5,848 bases of DNA from Sphingomonadaceae bacterium (GCA_023384025.1 JAHDXX010000193.1:1-5848); one strand, 5' to 3'. Positions 1 to 5,813 are shown, counted from the stretch's first letter. The notes: a model not told the origin generated them from the sequence alone. A program made the numbers and translations.

Positions 1-225
1 CTGCGCCACGCCATGCTCGCCGAAGCGATGAGCAGCCTCAACGAGCGCGAGCGCCATATCCTGACCGAGCGCCGGTTGACGGACAACCCGCAGACGCTCG
101 AGGAACTGTCGCAGGTCTACGACGTCAGCCGCGAACGCATCCGCCAGATCGAAGTGCGCGCATTCGAAAAGCTGCAGAAGGCGATGATGCGGATCGCGGG
201 CGAGCGGCTGGTCGCGGCGATCTGA
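1..225 (+). CDS. rpoH: RNA polymerase sigma-32 factor RpoH, C-terminal part (5' end outside window)
   Basis: The last 74 residues of a sigma-70-family protein are visible, in frame from base 1, ending at TGA 223-225. They cover region 4: the segment LNERERHILTERRL followed by the helix-turn-helix that reads the -35 element (TLEELSQVYDVSRERIRQIE), then AFEKLQKAM. The ERRL and SRERIRQIEVRA wording is typical of the RpoH (sigma-32) branch rather than RpoD or ECF factors, because RpoH proteins carry LxxRE.I...R.L.d.p.TLeeLs at this place. In the cell RpoH directs RNA polymerase to heat-shock and protein-folding genes. The start, region 2 and the RpoH box lie upstream of the window, so full-length integrity cannot be judged. 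A perfect terminator stem follows 23 nt after the stop. Alphaproteobacteria often have two RpoH paralogues; which one this is cannot be told from the tail. Confidence 0.9.
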   Translation: MRHAMLAEAMSSLNERERHILTERRLTDNPQTLEELSQVYDVSRERIRQIEVRAFEKLQKAMMRIAGERLVAAI

Positions 226-248
226 GCGAGTTCCAGTTCCAAAAAACA

Positions 249-281
249 GGCCGCCGCCCCGGTTAGGGCGGCGGCCTTTTT
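249..281. terminator. Bidirectional intrinsic terminator between convergent rpoH and amidohydrolase genes
   Basis: A perfect 11-bp GC stem (249-259 with 266-276) encloses a 6-nt loop. It is followed by five T on the plus strand (277-281). Six A precede it on the plus strand (241-246), which read as a T-run on the minus strand after a 2-nt interruption. It therefore fits rho-independent termination for rpoH from the left and, a little less perfectly, for the minus-strand gene ending at 291 from the right. Confidence 0.9.
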
Positions 282-290
282 CGTATCTGG

Positions 291-1610
291 CTACCTGGGG
301 GCAAGCTCCAGCACTGCCGCGATCATGGCTTCGGTGCCCAGGGTCACGCTTTCGCGCGGGGCAATCTTAAACAGTGGCGAATGGTGCGAAGGAACCGCGG
401 GGCCACCCTTCGCTTCTGCGTCGAATGCTGCCTGGGGCGTGCCACCGACCGCAAAATAGTACCCCGGGACACCGAGATCCTCCGCCACGAAAAAGGCGAA
501 GTCTTCCGCCCCCATCCCCTCCTGCACCCACGGCTCGAATACCGCTTCACCCAGGTCGCGCTTGAGGGCCGCGTTGAGCCGGCGGGCAAGCTGCGGATCG
601 TTATTGGTGACCGGCGTGCCTTCGGACACGGTGACCTGCACCGGCATGTCATCGGGGAGGCCATGGGCCTTGCCTATGTTCACCGCGACACGCTCGATTG
701 CCTTCAGCAATTGCGCGCGGGTCGCCTCGTCGTTGGCGCGCACCGTCAGCTGCAGATCGGCACGATCGGAGATGATGTTGTGCTTCGTCCCCGAATGGAA
801 AGCGCCCACGGTAATCACCGCAGGCGACAGCGGCATCACTTCACGGCTGACGATCGACTGCATCGCCGTGACGATCTGTGACGCAATATAGACCGGGTCA
901 CGCCCCATGTGCGGGCTGGCCCCATGCGCACCGATGCCCGGGACCATGATGTCGACCGAATCCGCGCTCGAATACTGGATGCCTTCCGAAGCGGTAATCT
1001 TGCCGGTCGGCAGGGCTGAAGCGACATGGAAGGCGAGCGCAAAGTCCGGCTTGCCGAACCGGTCGTACAGTCCGTCTTCCAGCATGGCCTTGGCCCCGCC
1101 AACGCGCTCTTCGGCGGGCTGCACGACAAACATCAGCGTGCCGGACCAGCGGCCCTTCATCGCCATCAGCTGGCGCGCGGTGCCGACCATCGAGGTAATG
1201 TGCACGTCGTGGCCGCAGGCGTGCATCACAGGATAGTCCTTGCCGTCCTGCCCGGTCTGCACGGCCTTCGATGCATAAGACAGGTCGGTCTTTTCCGGCA
1301 GCGGCAGGCCGTCCATGTCGGCGCGCAAGAGGATCAGCGGGCCGGCACCGTTGCGGACCATCCCGACCACGCCGGTGCCGCCGACGCCTTCGGTGACCTC
1401 AAGCCCCGCGGCACGCAGTTCTGCCGCCATCCGCTTGGCGGTCTCGGTCTCGAGGAACGAAAGTTCCGGGTTCTGGTGGAAATGGACGAACAGATCGTCG
1501 AGGTAGCCGTCGTAATCCGCCTTCACGGCGGCTGAGACCTGACCCGGATCCGCATTCGCCGGGACAGATGCCAGAGCCACCATGGCCGCCGCCAGCTTTA
1601 CAATGCGCAT
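291..1610 (-). CDS. Secreted M20D-family metallo-amidohydrolase (hippurate / IAA-amino-acid hydrolase type)
   Basis: The protein has 439 residues and looks like a zinc-dependent amidohydrolase of peptidase family M20D, enzymes that cleave N-acyl amino acids such as hippurate or indole-3-acetyl conjugates. Visible motifs: RADMDGLPL at 96-104; MHACGHDVH at 129-137, whose Cys132 and His134 are expected metal ligands; QPAEE at 164-168 with the catalytic/ligand Glu pair; His195; the lid-domain GAHGASPH at 227-234; GMGAEDFAFF at 365-374; and SHHSPLF at 408-414 supplying the last His. Length fits the family. Residues 1-20 form a signal peptide with a likely cut after ANA, so it should act in the periplasm; many M20D enzymes are cytoplasmic. 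An in-frame ATG 25 codons upstream exists, but the chosen start has AAGGGGG 8 nt before it and opens directly into the signal peptide. It stands alone. The substrate cannot be read from sequence. Confidence 0.92.
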   Translation of the reverse strand: MRIVKLAAAMVALASVPANADPGQVSAAVKADYDGYLDDLFVHFHQNPELSFLETETAKRMAAELRAAGLEVTEGVGGTGVVGMVRNGAGPLILLRADMDGLPLPEKTDLSYASKAVQTGQDGKDYPVMHACGHDVHITSMVGTARQLMAMKGRWSGTLMFVVQPAEERVGGAKAMLEDGLYDRFGKPDFALAFHVASALPTGKITASEGIQYSSADSVDIMVPGIGAHGASPHMGRDPVYIASQIVTAMQSIVSREVMPLSPAVITVGAFHSGTKHNIISDRADLQLTVRANDEATRAQLLKAIERVAVNIGKAHGLPDDMPVQVTVSEGTPVTNNDPQLARRLNAALKRDLGEAVFEPWVQEGMGAEDFAFFVAEDLGVPGYYFAVGGTPQAAFDAEAKGGPAVPSHHSPLFKIAPRESVTLGTEAMIAAVLELAPR

Positions 1611-1618
1611 TATCGAGT

Positions 1619-1625
1619 CCCCCTT
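1619..1625 (-). promoter_or_regulatory. Ribosome binding site that sets the amidohydrolase start
   Basis: Read on the minus strand the sequence is AAGGGGG, 8 nt before the ATG at 1610. It favours this start over the in-frame ATG at 1685, whose extra 25 residues do not look like part of the export signal. Confidence 0.7.
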
Positions 1626-1770
1626 GCCGTGTTTTCCGGTGCTCCGACCTTGAAAGCATGCGCAGGGCGAGCCTGCAAGCGGCATGATCCTGCTGCGGCA
1701 TGGGGATAGATATCGGGAGCCGGCAATTGGCCGAGCCGGTCAGCGCGCGCGATGGCGCAGGGTCCTGACC

Positions 1771-1920
1771 CTAAGCTGCGACCGGATCCGGCTTGGCTTC
1801 GCGGGTATCGTTGGCGTGCTTGCGCGCGCGACCCTCTTCGCGGGCGGCTTCGGCGCACAGGGCCTTTTCCGCCAGTTCGGGATTGATGATGTCGCCCCAG
1901 CACCACAGATGCTTGGTCAT
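1771..1920 (-). CDS. Small hypothetical protein, 49 residues
   Basis: I do not recognise this protein. It begins MTKHLWCWGDIINPELAEKA and ends at TAG 1771-1773. The N-terminal part is hydrophobic and aromatic, with two Trp and a Cys (LWCWGDII); a second Cys follows at residue 22. Residues 15-43 are rich in Ala, Glu, Arg and Lys and look like an amphipathic charged helix. There is no signal peptide or membrane segment. A strong Shine-Dalgarno sequence (GAGGAG) lies 8 nt before the ATG, and third codon positions are strongly GC-biased, both supporting a real gene. It is divergent from mtgA, whose start is 131 nt away, and sits 160 nt upstream of the amidohydrolase on the same strand. Automated gene callers may skip it because it is so short. 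Confidence 0.72.
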   Translation of the reverse strand: MTKHLWCWGDIINPELAEKALCAEAAREEGRARKHANDTREAKPDPVAA

Positions 1921-1928
1921 GGCTGAAA

Positions 1929-1934
1929 CTCCTC
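1929..1934 (-). promoter_or_regulatory. Shine-Dalgarno GAGGAG of the 49-residue gene
   Basis: On the minus strand GAGGAG is followed by TTTCAGCC and then the ATG at 1920. This is close to ideal sequence and spacing (8 nt) and is the main support for translation of the short gene. Confidence 0.75.
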
Positions 1935-2051
1935 GTCGTTAATTTCGCCTTACCAGCCAGCGGAGCGGCAAAGATAGGAAGTTTCGGACAACATGCGCGC
2001 GCCCGCATCGAAAGCATTCCCTTGGCCTGCGTTCACCGCTAGGCGTGGGCC

Positions 2052-2720
2052 ATGCTCCGCGTGATGAGGGTCCTGGTCAAGATCGCCGTCTGGTTCGTCG
2101 GACTGAGCCTGGCGCTTGTCCTCCTGTTCCGGTTTGTCCCCCCGCCCGTCACCGCGACCATGCTGATGGACGAAAACGGCATTACCAAGGACTGGGAAAG
2201 CCTCAGCAATATCGACCGCAACCTGGTCACTGCGGTGATCGCGGCGGAAGACGGCAAGTTCTGCGAGCACAGCGGGTTTGACGCCGAAGCCATCCAGACC
2301 GCGATCGAACGTAACGCCAAGGGCGGTCGCATCCGGGGCGGCTCCACCATCAGCCAGCAGACCGCCAAGAACGTGTTCCTGTGGCAGGGCGGCGGTTACG
2401 TGCGCAAGGGGTTCGAAGCCTGGTTCACCTTCCTGATCGAGCATCTGTGGGGCAAGCGGCGGATCATGGAGGTCTATCTCAACGTCGCCGAGACCGGCAT
2501 CGGCACTTATGGCGCCGAAGCCGGGGCGCAGCGCTATTACGGCAAGTCCGCCGCCAGCCTGAGCCGGATCGAGGCTGCACGGATGGCGGCCGCACTGCCG
2601 CTCCCCAAGAAGCGCTCGGTCACCAACCCGACCGGATTTACCCGCCGCTACGGCAACACCATCGCCGCGCGGATGGGCGTGGTCCGGCGTGACGGGCTCG
2701 ACGCCTGCGTGTACGACTGA
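2052..2720 (+). CDS. mtgA: Monofunctional biosynthetic peptidoglycan glycosyltransferase MtgA (GT51)
   Basis: The 222-residue protein matches the GT51 glycosyltransferase family, which polymerises lipid II into glycan strands on the periplasmic face of the inner membrane. An N-terminal membrane anchor spans about residues 8-28. Motif 1 is EDGKFCEHSGFD at 66-77, with catalytic Glu66. Motif 2 is RGGSTISQQTAKNVFLW at 95-111. Motif 3 is RKGFEAWF at 118-125, with the second conserved Glu122. Motif 4 is KRRIMEVYLNVAE at 135-147. No transpeptidase domain follows and the length is normal for MtgA, so it is the monofunctional type rather than a truncated class A PBP. The ribosome binding site is weak (AGG about 8 nt upstream); an in-frame ATG four codons later has no better one. 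It is the first gene of a tight run, with the next gene starting 4 nt after its stop. Confidence 0.95.
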   Translation: MLRVMRVLVKIAVWFVGLSLALVLLFRFVPPPVTATMLMDENGITKDWESLSNIDRNLVTAVIAAEDGKFCEHSGFDAEAIQTAIERNAKGGRIRGGSTISQQTAKNVFLWQGGGYVRKGFEAWFTFLIEHLWGKRRIMEVYLNVAETGIGTYGAEAGAQRYYGKSAASLSRIEAARMAAALPLPKKRSVTNPTGFTRRYGNTIAARMGVVRRDGLDACVYD

Positions 2721-2724
2721 AGCC

Positions 2725-3657
2725 ATGGGCGGGGCGCATCATCATCATGACCACGGGCATTCCCATGCGCACGGCCGCGCGCACGGCCATGACCATGGCC
2801 CGACCGACCATGGCCGGGCTTTCCTGATCGGCATTGTCCTCAACACCGCGTTCGTGGTGGTCGAGGCGACATACGGTTTCCTCTCCGGCTCGATGGCACT
2901 GGTGGCAGACGCCGGGCACAACCTGTCCGACGTGCTGGCGCTGGTGCTCGCATGGGGTGCCAGCGTGGCCGCGAAGCGCCCGGCGCGGGCGCGCTATTCC
3001 TATGGCTACAAGAGCTCGACCATCCTTGCCGCCCTCGCCAATGCCGCGCTGCTGCTGGTGGCGATCGGGGCGATCCTGATCGAGACCGTGCGGCGCCTGC
3101 TTGATCCCGCGCCGGTCGAAGGCATGACCATGATCGTGGTCGCCGGCATCGGCATCGCCATCAACACGGCGACCGCACTGCTGTTCCTGCGCGGGCGGCA
3201 CGACGATCTCAACATTCGCGGGGCCTTCCTGCACATGGCCGCCGATGCGCTCGTCTCGCTCGGCGTGGTCATCGCCGGGGCCGCGATCCTGCTGTCCGGG
3301 CTGCAATGGATCGATCCCGCCACCAGTCTGGTGATCGTGGCGGTGATCGCCTGGGGAACCTGGGGGCTGGCGAGCGACAGCCTGCGCATGGCCCTCAACA
3401 GCGTGCCCCGCGGCATCGACGAGGACGGAGTGCGCGCCTATCTGGCGGGCCAGAGCGGGGTGGAGGCCGTGCATGACCTCCACATCTGGCCGATGAGCAC
3501 CACGGAAACCGCGCTGACCGCGCATCTCGTCATGCCGCAGGGCCATCCCGGCGATGCCTTCCTGCATGACATCGCGCACGAACTTGCCGATCATCACCGC
3601 ATCGGCCATGTCACCCTTCAGATTGTGCGCGAGAGCGGATGCAGGACAGGGTGCTGA
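2725..3657 (+). CDS. Cation diffusion facilitator family zinc/heavy-metal exporter (CzcD/ZitB type)
   Basis: The 310-residue protein is a cation diffusion facilitator, an inner-membrane antiporter that exports Zn2+ or related divalent metals in exchange for protons. Residues 1-30 are cytosolic and very His-rich (12 His), a usual metal-binding leader in the CzcD/ZitB branch. Six membrane segments follow between about residues 31 and 216. The transport site shows as HNLSD at 65-69 (His65, Asp69) in segment 2 and HMAAD at 170-174 (His170, Asp174) in segment 5; the HD-HD pattern points to zinc. The C-terminal cytosolic domain contains HDLHIWPMS and ends with two Cys. The start at 2725 is chosen because an earlier in-frame ATG at 2689 would lie inside mtgA and add residues with no family resemblance. 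There is no clear Shine-Dalgarno sequence, so translation is probably coupled to mtgA. The exact metal is inference. Confidence 0.93.
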   Translation: MGGAHHHHDHGHSHAHGRAHGHDHGPTDHGRAFLIGIVLNTAFVVVEATYGFLSGSMALVADAGHNLSDVLALVLAWGASVAAKRPARARYSYGYKSSTILAALANAALLLVAIGAILIETVRRLLDPAPVEGMTMIVVAGIGIAINTATALLFLRGRHDDLNIRGAFLHMAADALVSLGVVIAGAAILLSGLQWIDPATSLVIVAVIAWGTWGLASDSLRMALNSVPRGIDEDGVRAYLAGQSGVEAVHDLHIWPMSTTETALTAHLVMPQGHPGDAFLHDIAHELADHHRIGHVTLQIVRESGCRTGC

Positions 3658-3658
3658 C

Positions 3659-4228
3659 GTGACAGCGGCGACAGACCAGGCGCGCGAACAGCTCAAGGCT
3701 GCGATGGCGCGCCTCGCTGGCGGTGACCGCGCCGCGCTGGAGCAGGTCTACCGCATGACTTCGGTGAAGCTTTTCGGGATCTGCCTGCGTATCTTGGGCG
3801 ACCGGAAGGAGGCCGAAGACGCGTTGCAGGAAGTCTACGTAAATCTGTGGCGCCGGGCGGACCGGTACGACCCGCAGCGGGCGAGCCCGATTGCGTGGCT
3901 GGCCGTATTCGCGCGCAACCGCGCGATCGACCGGCTCCGCTCGGGCCGGGTCCAGCGCGAGGCCGCTCCGCTCGAAGCAGCAGCGGAGGTCGCTGATGCT
4001 GCTCCGCTGGCGGAAGACCTGCTGATCGATGCCGAACGCAAGGCCCGCGTGCACCATTGCCTCGGCGAGCTGGACGACAACCAGCGTGACAATATCCGCG
4101 CCGCATTCTTCGACGGGCGTACTTATGCCGATCTCGCCGAAGCGCAGGGCGTGCCGCTGGGCACGATGAAAAGCTGGATCCGGCGCGGGATGCAACGGCT
4201 CAAGACCTGTCTGGAGGGCGCGGAATGA
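3659..4228 (+). CDS. ECF-type RNA polymerase sigma factor
   Basis: This is a 189-residue sigma-70-family factor with only regions 2 and 4, the ECF architecture. Region 2 covers about residues 26-95: LEQVYRMTSVKLFGICLRILGD, then the core-binding EAEDALQEVYVNLWRRADRYDP, then AWLAVFARNRAIDRLR, which contacts the -10 element. An Ala-rich acidic linker spans 101-120. Region 4 lies at about 135-186, with the -35-reading helix-turn-helix YADLAEAQGVPLGTMKSWIRRGMQRLK. The start is taken as GTG at 3659, one base after the stop of the transporter gene, with AGGACAGGG-like sequence just upstream; the reading frame stays open further back but those residues overlap the transporter and look non-native. Its stop overlaps the next start by ATGA. 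The partner downstream resembles RskA, so the pair is like SigK/RskA. Target genes are not known from sequence, but a candidate site lies before the fasciclin gene. Confidence 0.93.
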   Translation: MTAATDQAREQLKAAMARLAGGDRAALEQVYRMTSVKLFGICLRILGDRKEAEDALQEVYVNLWRRADRYDPQRASPIAWLAVFARNRAIDRLRSGRVQREAAPLEAAAEVADAAPLAEDLLIDAERKARVHHCLGELDDNQRDNIRAAFFDGRTYADLAEAQGVPLGTMKSWIRRGMQRLKTCLEGAE

Positions 4229-4920
4229 CCGAACGCGACCAGCTTGCCGCCGAATACGCCCTCGGCCTGCTCGAAGGCGAGGACCTGCTCGCCGCGCGCG
4301 GGCGGATGGCGAATGAACCGGATTTCGCGGCGCAAGTGGCGTTCTGGGAAAGCCGCCTTGCTCCGCTGCTCGACGAGATCGGCGGTGCGGTGCCAGACGA
4401 AGCGCTGTGGCAGCGCATCGCGGCGGAAATAGAGACTGCTCCGGGCGGCGAAGTCGTGTCGCTGCAAGCCCGGCTGCGTTTCTGGCAGCGCGCGGCTGCG
4501 GGCGCGGCGATGGCGGCGGTCGGCTCTGTTGCGCTGCTGGTGCTCCAGCCCGCACCCGGCCCCGCCGAGCCTGCGCTTCCCGGCCCGCTGGTCGCTTCAA
4601 TCCCGATTGGCGACACCCCGCTGCGGCTGGGCGTCACCTACTTGCCCGACCGGCAGGAGATGCTGATTTCGGCCAGCGGGCTGACTGCTGACGGCGTGCA
4701 CGATCACGAGCTGTGGCTGGTCCCGCCACAGGGCGAGCTGCGCTCGCTGGGTGTCGTCCGGCCAGGCCGTGAAGCCAGCATGGCGCTTGACCCCGATCTG
4801 GCCGATCTCATCCAGGACGGCGCGCAGATGGTGCTCACGCGCGAACCGCTCGGCGGCAAGCCGGTGGGGCAGGCCGCCGGGCCGGTGGTGGCGCAAGGGG
4901 CCTTCCGCACGGTCGGATAA
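4225..4920 (+). CDS. Membrane-anchored anti-sigma factor, RskA-like
   Basis: The 231-residue protein is laid out like RskA-type anti-sigma factors. A cytosolic N-terminal helical domain (about 1-70, with YALGLLEGEDLLAARGRM and FWESRLAPLLDEI) would hold the sigma factor. One membrane helix spans about 89-108, and a periplasmic domain from about 120 to 231 fits the RskA C-terminal domain (SASGL, HDHELWLVP and SLGVVRPG are typical phrases). There is no Cys in the protein, so it lacks the HxxxCxxC zinc site of ChrR/RsrA-type regulators and is unlikely to sense redox by thiols. RskA proteins are released by regulated proteolysis in the membrane; whether that applies here is inference. Its ATG overlaps the sigma-factor stop by 4 nt, the usual coupling that keeps the pair at fixed ratio. 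No terminator is evident before the fasciclin gene. Confidence 0.9.
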   Translation: MTERDQLAAEYALGLLEGEDLLAARGRMANEPDFAAQVAFWESRLAPLLDEIGGAVPDEALWQRIAAEIETAPGGEVVSLQARLRFWQRAAAGAAMAAVGSVALLVLQPAPGPAEPALPGPLVASIPIGDTPLRLGVTYLPDRQEMLISASGLTADGVHDHELWLVPPQGELRSLGVVRPGREASMALDPDLADLIQDGAQMVLTREPLGGKPVGQAAGPVVAQGAFRTVG

Positions 4921-4936
4921 ATTTTCGCGAGCAAGG

Positions 4937-4964
4937 TGCATCCGGGGCCATGGCGGTCTCGTAA
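4937..4964 (+). promoter_or_regulatory. Candidate ECF-sigma promoter before the fasciclin gene
   Basis: TGCATCC (4937-4943) is followed after 16 nt by CGTAA (4960-4964). The layout resembles ECF promoters, in particular the CATCC-type -35 reported for SigK and the TGATCC-type of alphaproteobacterial RpoE, with a CGT-containing -10. The start point would be about 45 nt before the fasciclin ATG. I did not find the same pair before mtgA or before the sigma gene. A single example cannot establish a motif. Confidence 0.4.
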
Positions 4965-5000
4965 CTCCACACGAACAGCAGGACGGGGCTGGTTCGCGAA

Positions 5001-5007
5001 AGAGGAG
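5001..5007 (+). promoter_or_regulatory. Shine-Dalgarno AGAGGAG setting the fasciclin start
   Basis: AGAGGAG lies 6 nt before ATG 5014. It excludes the longer in-frame start at 4936, whose 26 extra residues would precede and hide the signal peptide and would cover the candidate promoter. Confidence 0.8.
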
Positions 5008-5013
5008 TTACCG

Positions 5014-5580
5014 ATGCCGAAGATTACCACGTTCCGCGCCGCCGCTCTGGCCGCTGTTGCCGCCATGGGCACTTTTGCCGTGACCGCCCAGGCCCCGGCG
5101 CTGGCGCACAACCACAAGAGCGCTGCGATGGCGCAGCCTAATATCGTCCAGGTGGCGCAGAGCACCGGCGTGCACAACACGCTGGTCGCCGCCGTGACCG
5201 CCGCCGATCTCGCCGGGACGCTGTCCGGCCCCGGGCCGTTCACGGTGTTCGCGCCGACCGACACCGCCTTTGCCAAACTGCCCGATGGCACTGTCGCGAC
5301 GCTGGTCAAGCCTGAGAACAAGGGCACGCTGACCGGCATCCTTACTTACCACGCGGTAGCAGGCAAGGTGACCAGCTCTGACCTGCTCGCCCTGATCAAG
5401 AAGCACGGCGGCAAGGCGACGATCACCACGGTTGCGGGCGGCAAGCTGACCGCACGCCTCTCGGGCGACACCATCGTGATTACTGATGCCGCGGGCCGGG
5501 CGACTGCCGTGACCCAGGCCGATGTGAAGACCTCGAACGGGGTCATCCACGTAACCGACGGCGTGTTCCTGCCCGCCTGA
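5014..5580 (+). CDS. Secreted fasciclin (FAS1) domain protein
   Basis: The 188-residue protein has a signal peptide (residues 1 to 27 or 31: basic start, Ala-rich hydrophobic core, then AQA and ALA cut sites) and one FAS1 domain from about 43 to the end. Family landmarks are visible: the H1 box FTVFAPTDTAFAKLP at 76-90, the central YH pair in LTYHAVAGKV at 111-119, and the H2 box NGVIHVTDGVFLP at 175-187. FAS1 proteins are secreted or surface-associated and mediate adhesion or matrix binding; bacterial single-domain forms are mostly of unknown role, some being induced in symbiosis. No lipobox or membrane anchor is seen, so the mature protein is probably soluble in the periplasm or exported. 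It sits 93 nt after the anti-sigma gene with its own strong ribosome binding site and possible ECF promoter, which suggests it is a target of that sigma factor. Confidence 0.93.
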   Translation: MPKITTFRAAALAAVAAMGTFAVTAQAPALAHNHKSAAMAQPNIVQVAQSTGVHNTLVAAVTAADLAGTLSGPGPFTVFAPTDTAFAKLPDGTVATLVKPENKGTLTGILTYHAVAGKVTSSDLLALIKKHGGKATITTVAGGKLTARLSGDTIVITDAAGRATAVTQADVKTSNGVIHVTDGVFLPA

Positions 5581-5594
5581 TCCCGGTTCCCCGC

Positions 5595-5631
5595 GGCGCT
5601 GCGCACCCTGCACCCCCACCAGCGCAGCGCC
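5595..5631. repeat. GC-rich hairpin just after the fasciclin gene
   Basis: A perfect 10-bp inverted repeat (GGCGCTGCGC at 5595-5604 with its complement at 5622-5631) encloses a 17-nt C-rich loop. No T-run follows, so it is not a terminator by itself. It lies between the fasciclin stop and the true terminator and could stabilise the 3' end of the transcript. Confidence 0.6.
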
Positions 5632-5637
5632 CACTTG

Positions 5638-5674
5638 CCCCGCTCGGCCATTCCTCCGGCCGGGCGGGGTTTTT
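5638..5674 (+). terminator. Intrinsic terminator of the fasciclin transcript
   Basis: A 12-bp GC-rich stem (5638-5649 with 5658-5669, one T-G wobble at 5644/5663) encloses an 8-nt loop and is followed by five T (5670-5674). Position and form fit rho-independent termination 58 nt after the stop codon. Confidence 0.88.
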
Positions 5675-5698
5675 CGTGTCGGCCAACCTTCTCTTGTC

Positions 5699-5789
5699 CC
5701 GTTCGTGCTGAGCTTGTCGAAGCACCGTAATGCTTCTTGGCGCAACACACGAAGGAAGGGCGGCCCTTCGACAAGCTCAGGGCGAACGG
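5699..5789. repeat. Large imperfect inverted repeat, sphingomonad-type intergenic palindromic element
   Basis: The 24-nt arms 5699-5722 and 5766-5789 are reverse complements at 22 of 24 positions, the two differences being adjacent (5706-5707 against 5781-5782). The shared core is CTGAGCTTGTCGAAG. The 43-nt spacer contains shorter alternative stems: GAAGCA 5719-5724 with TGCTTC 5731-5736, and GAAGGG 5755-5760 with CCCTTC 5764-5769. From memory, this core is a high-copy intergenic repeat in Sphingomonadales and is often found as paired arms between genes. No transposase is present, so it would be a non-autonomous or REP-like element. Confidence 0.75.
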
Positions 5790-5813
5790 AAATTCAGGAT
5801 TGCGAACTGCGAG

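Noticed and set aside
1611..1770. Promoter for the amidohydrolase gene
   Set aside because: I looked for sigma-70 boxes on the minus strand. TTGCCG and a TATCTA are present but spaced too closely to be convincing.
1759..1772. Short hairpin AGGGT-CCTG-ACCCT at the stop of the 49-residue gene
   Set aside because: It has only 5 bp, overlaps the stop codon and has no T-run; too weak for a terminator.
1966..1975. RpoH-like -10 element (CCTATCTTTG on the minus strand) upstream of the 49-residue gene
   Set aside because: The -10 pattern fits the heat-shock type well, but no CTTG-like -35 element stands 13-18 nt upstream, so it was not called a promoter despite rpoH being in the window.
1950..2726. 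258-residue open frame on the minus strand across mtgA
   Set aside because: It is a shadow of mtgA, whose four GT51 motifs are intact on the plus strand.
2638..3696. 352-residue open frame on the minus strand across the transporter gene
   Set aside because: It lies opposite a well-supported CDF gene. Its His/Asp/Gly/Arg-rich composition is what the complement of GC-rich coding DNA gives, and no domain is recognisable.
3611..4600. 329-residue open frame on the minus strand across the sigma and anti-sigma genes
   Set aside because: It is antisense to two clear genes, Arg/Pro/Ala-rich, and has no family resemblance or good ribosome binding site.
4936..5013. Longer N-terminus for the fasciclin protein starting at 4936
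   Set aside because: The 26 added residues would sit before an intact signal peptide, and the strong AGAGGAG belongs to the ATG at 5014.
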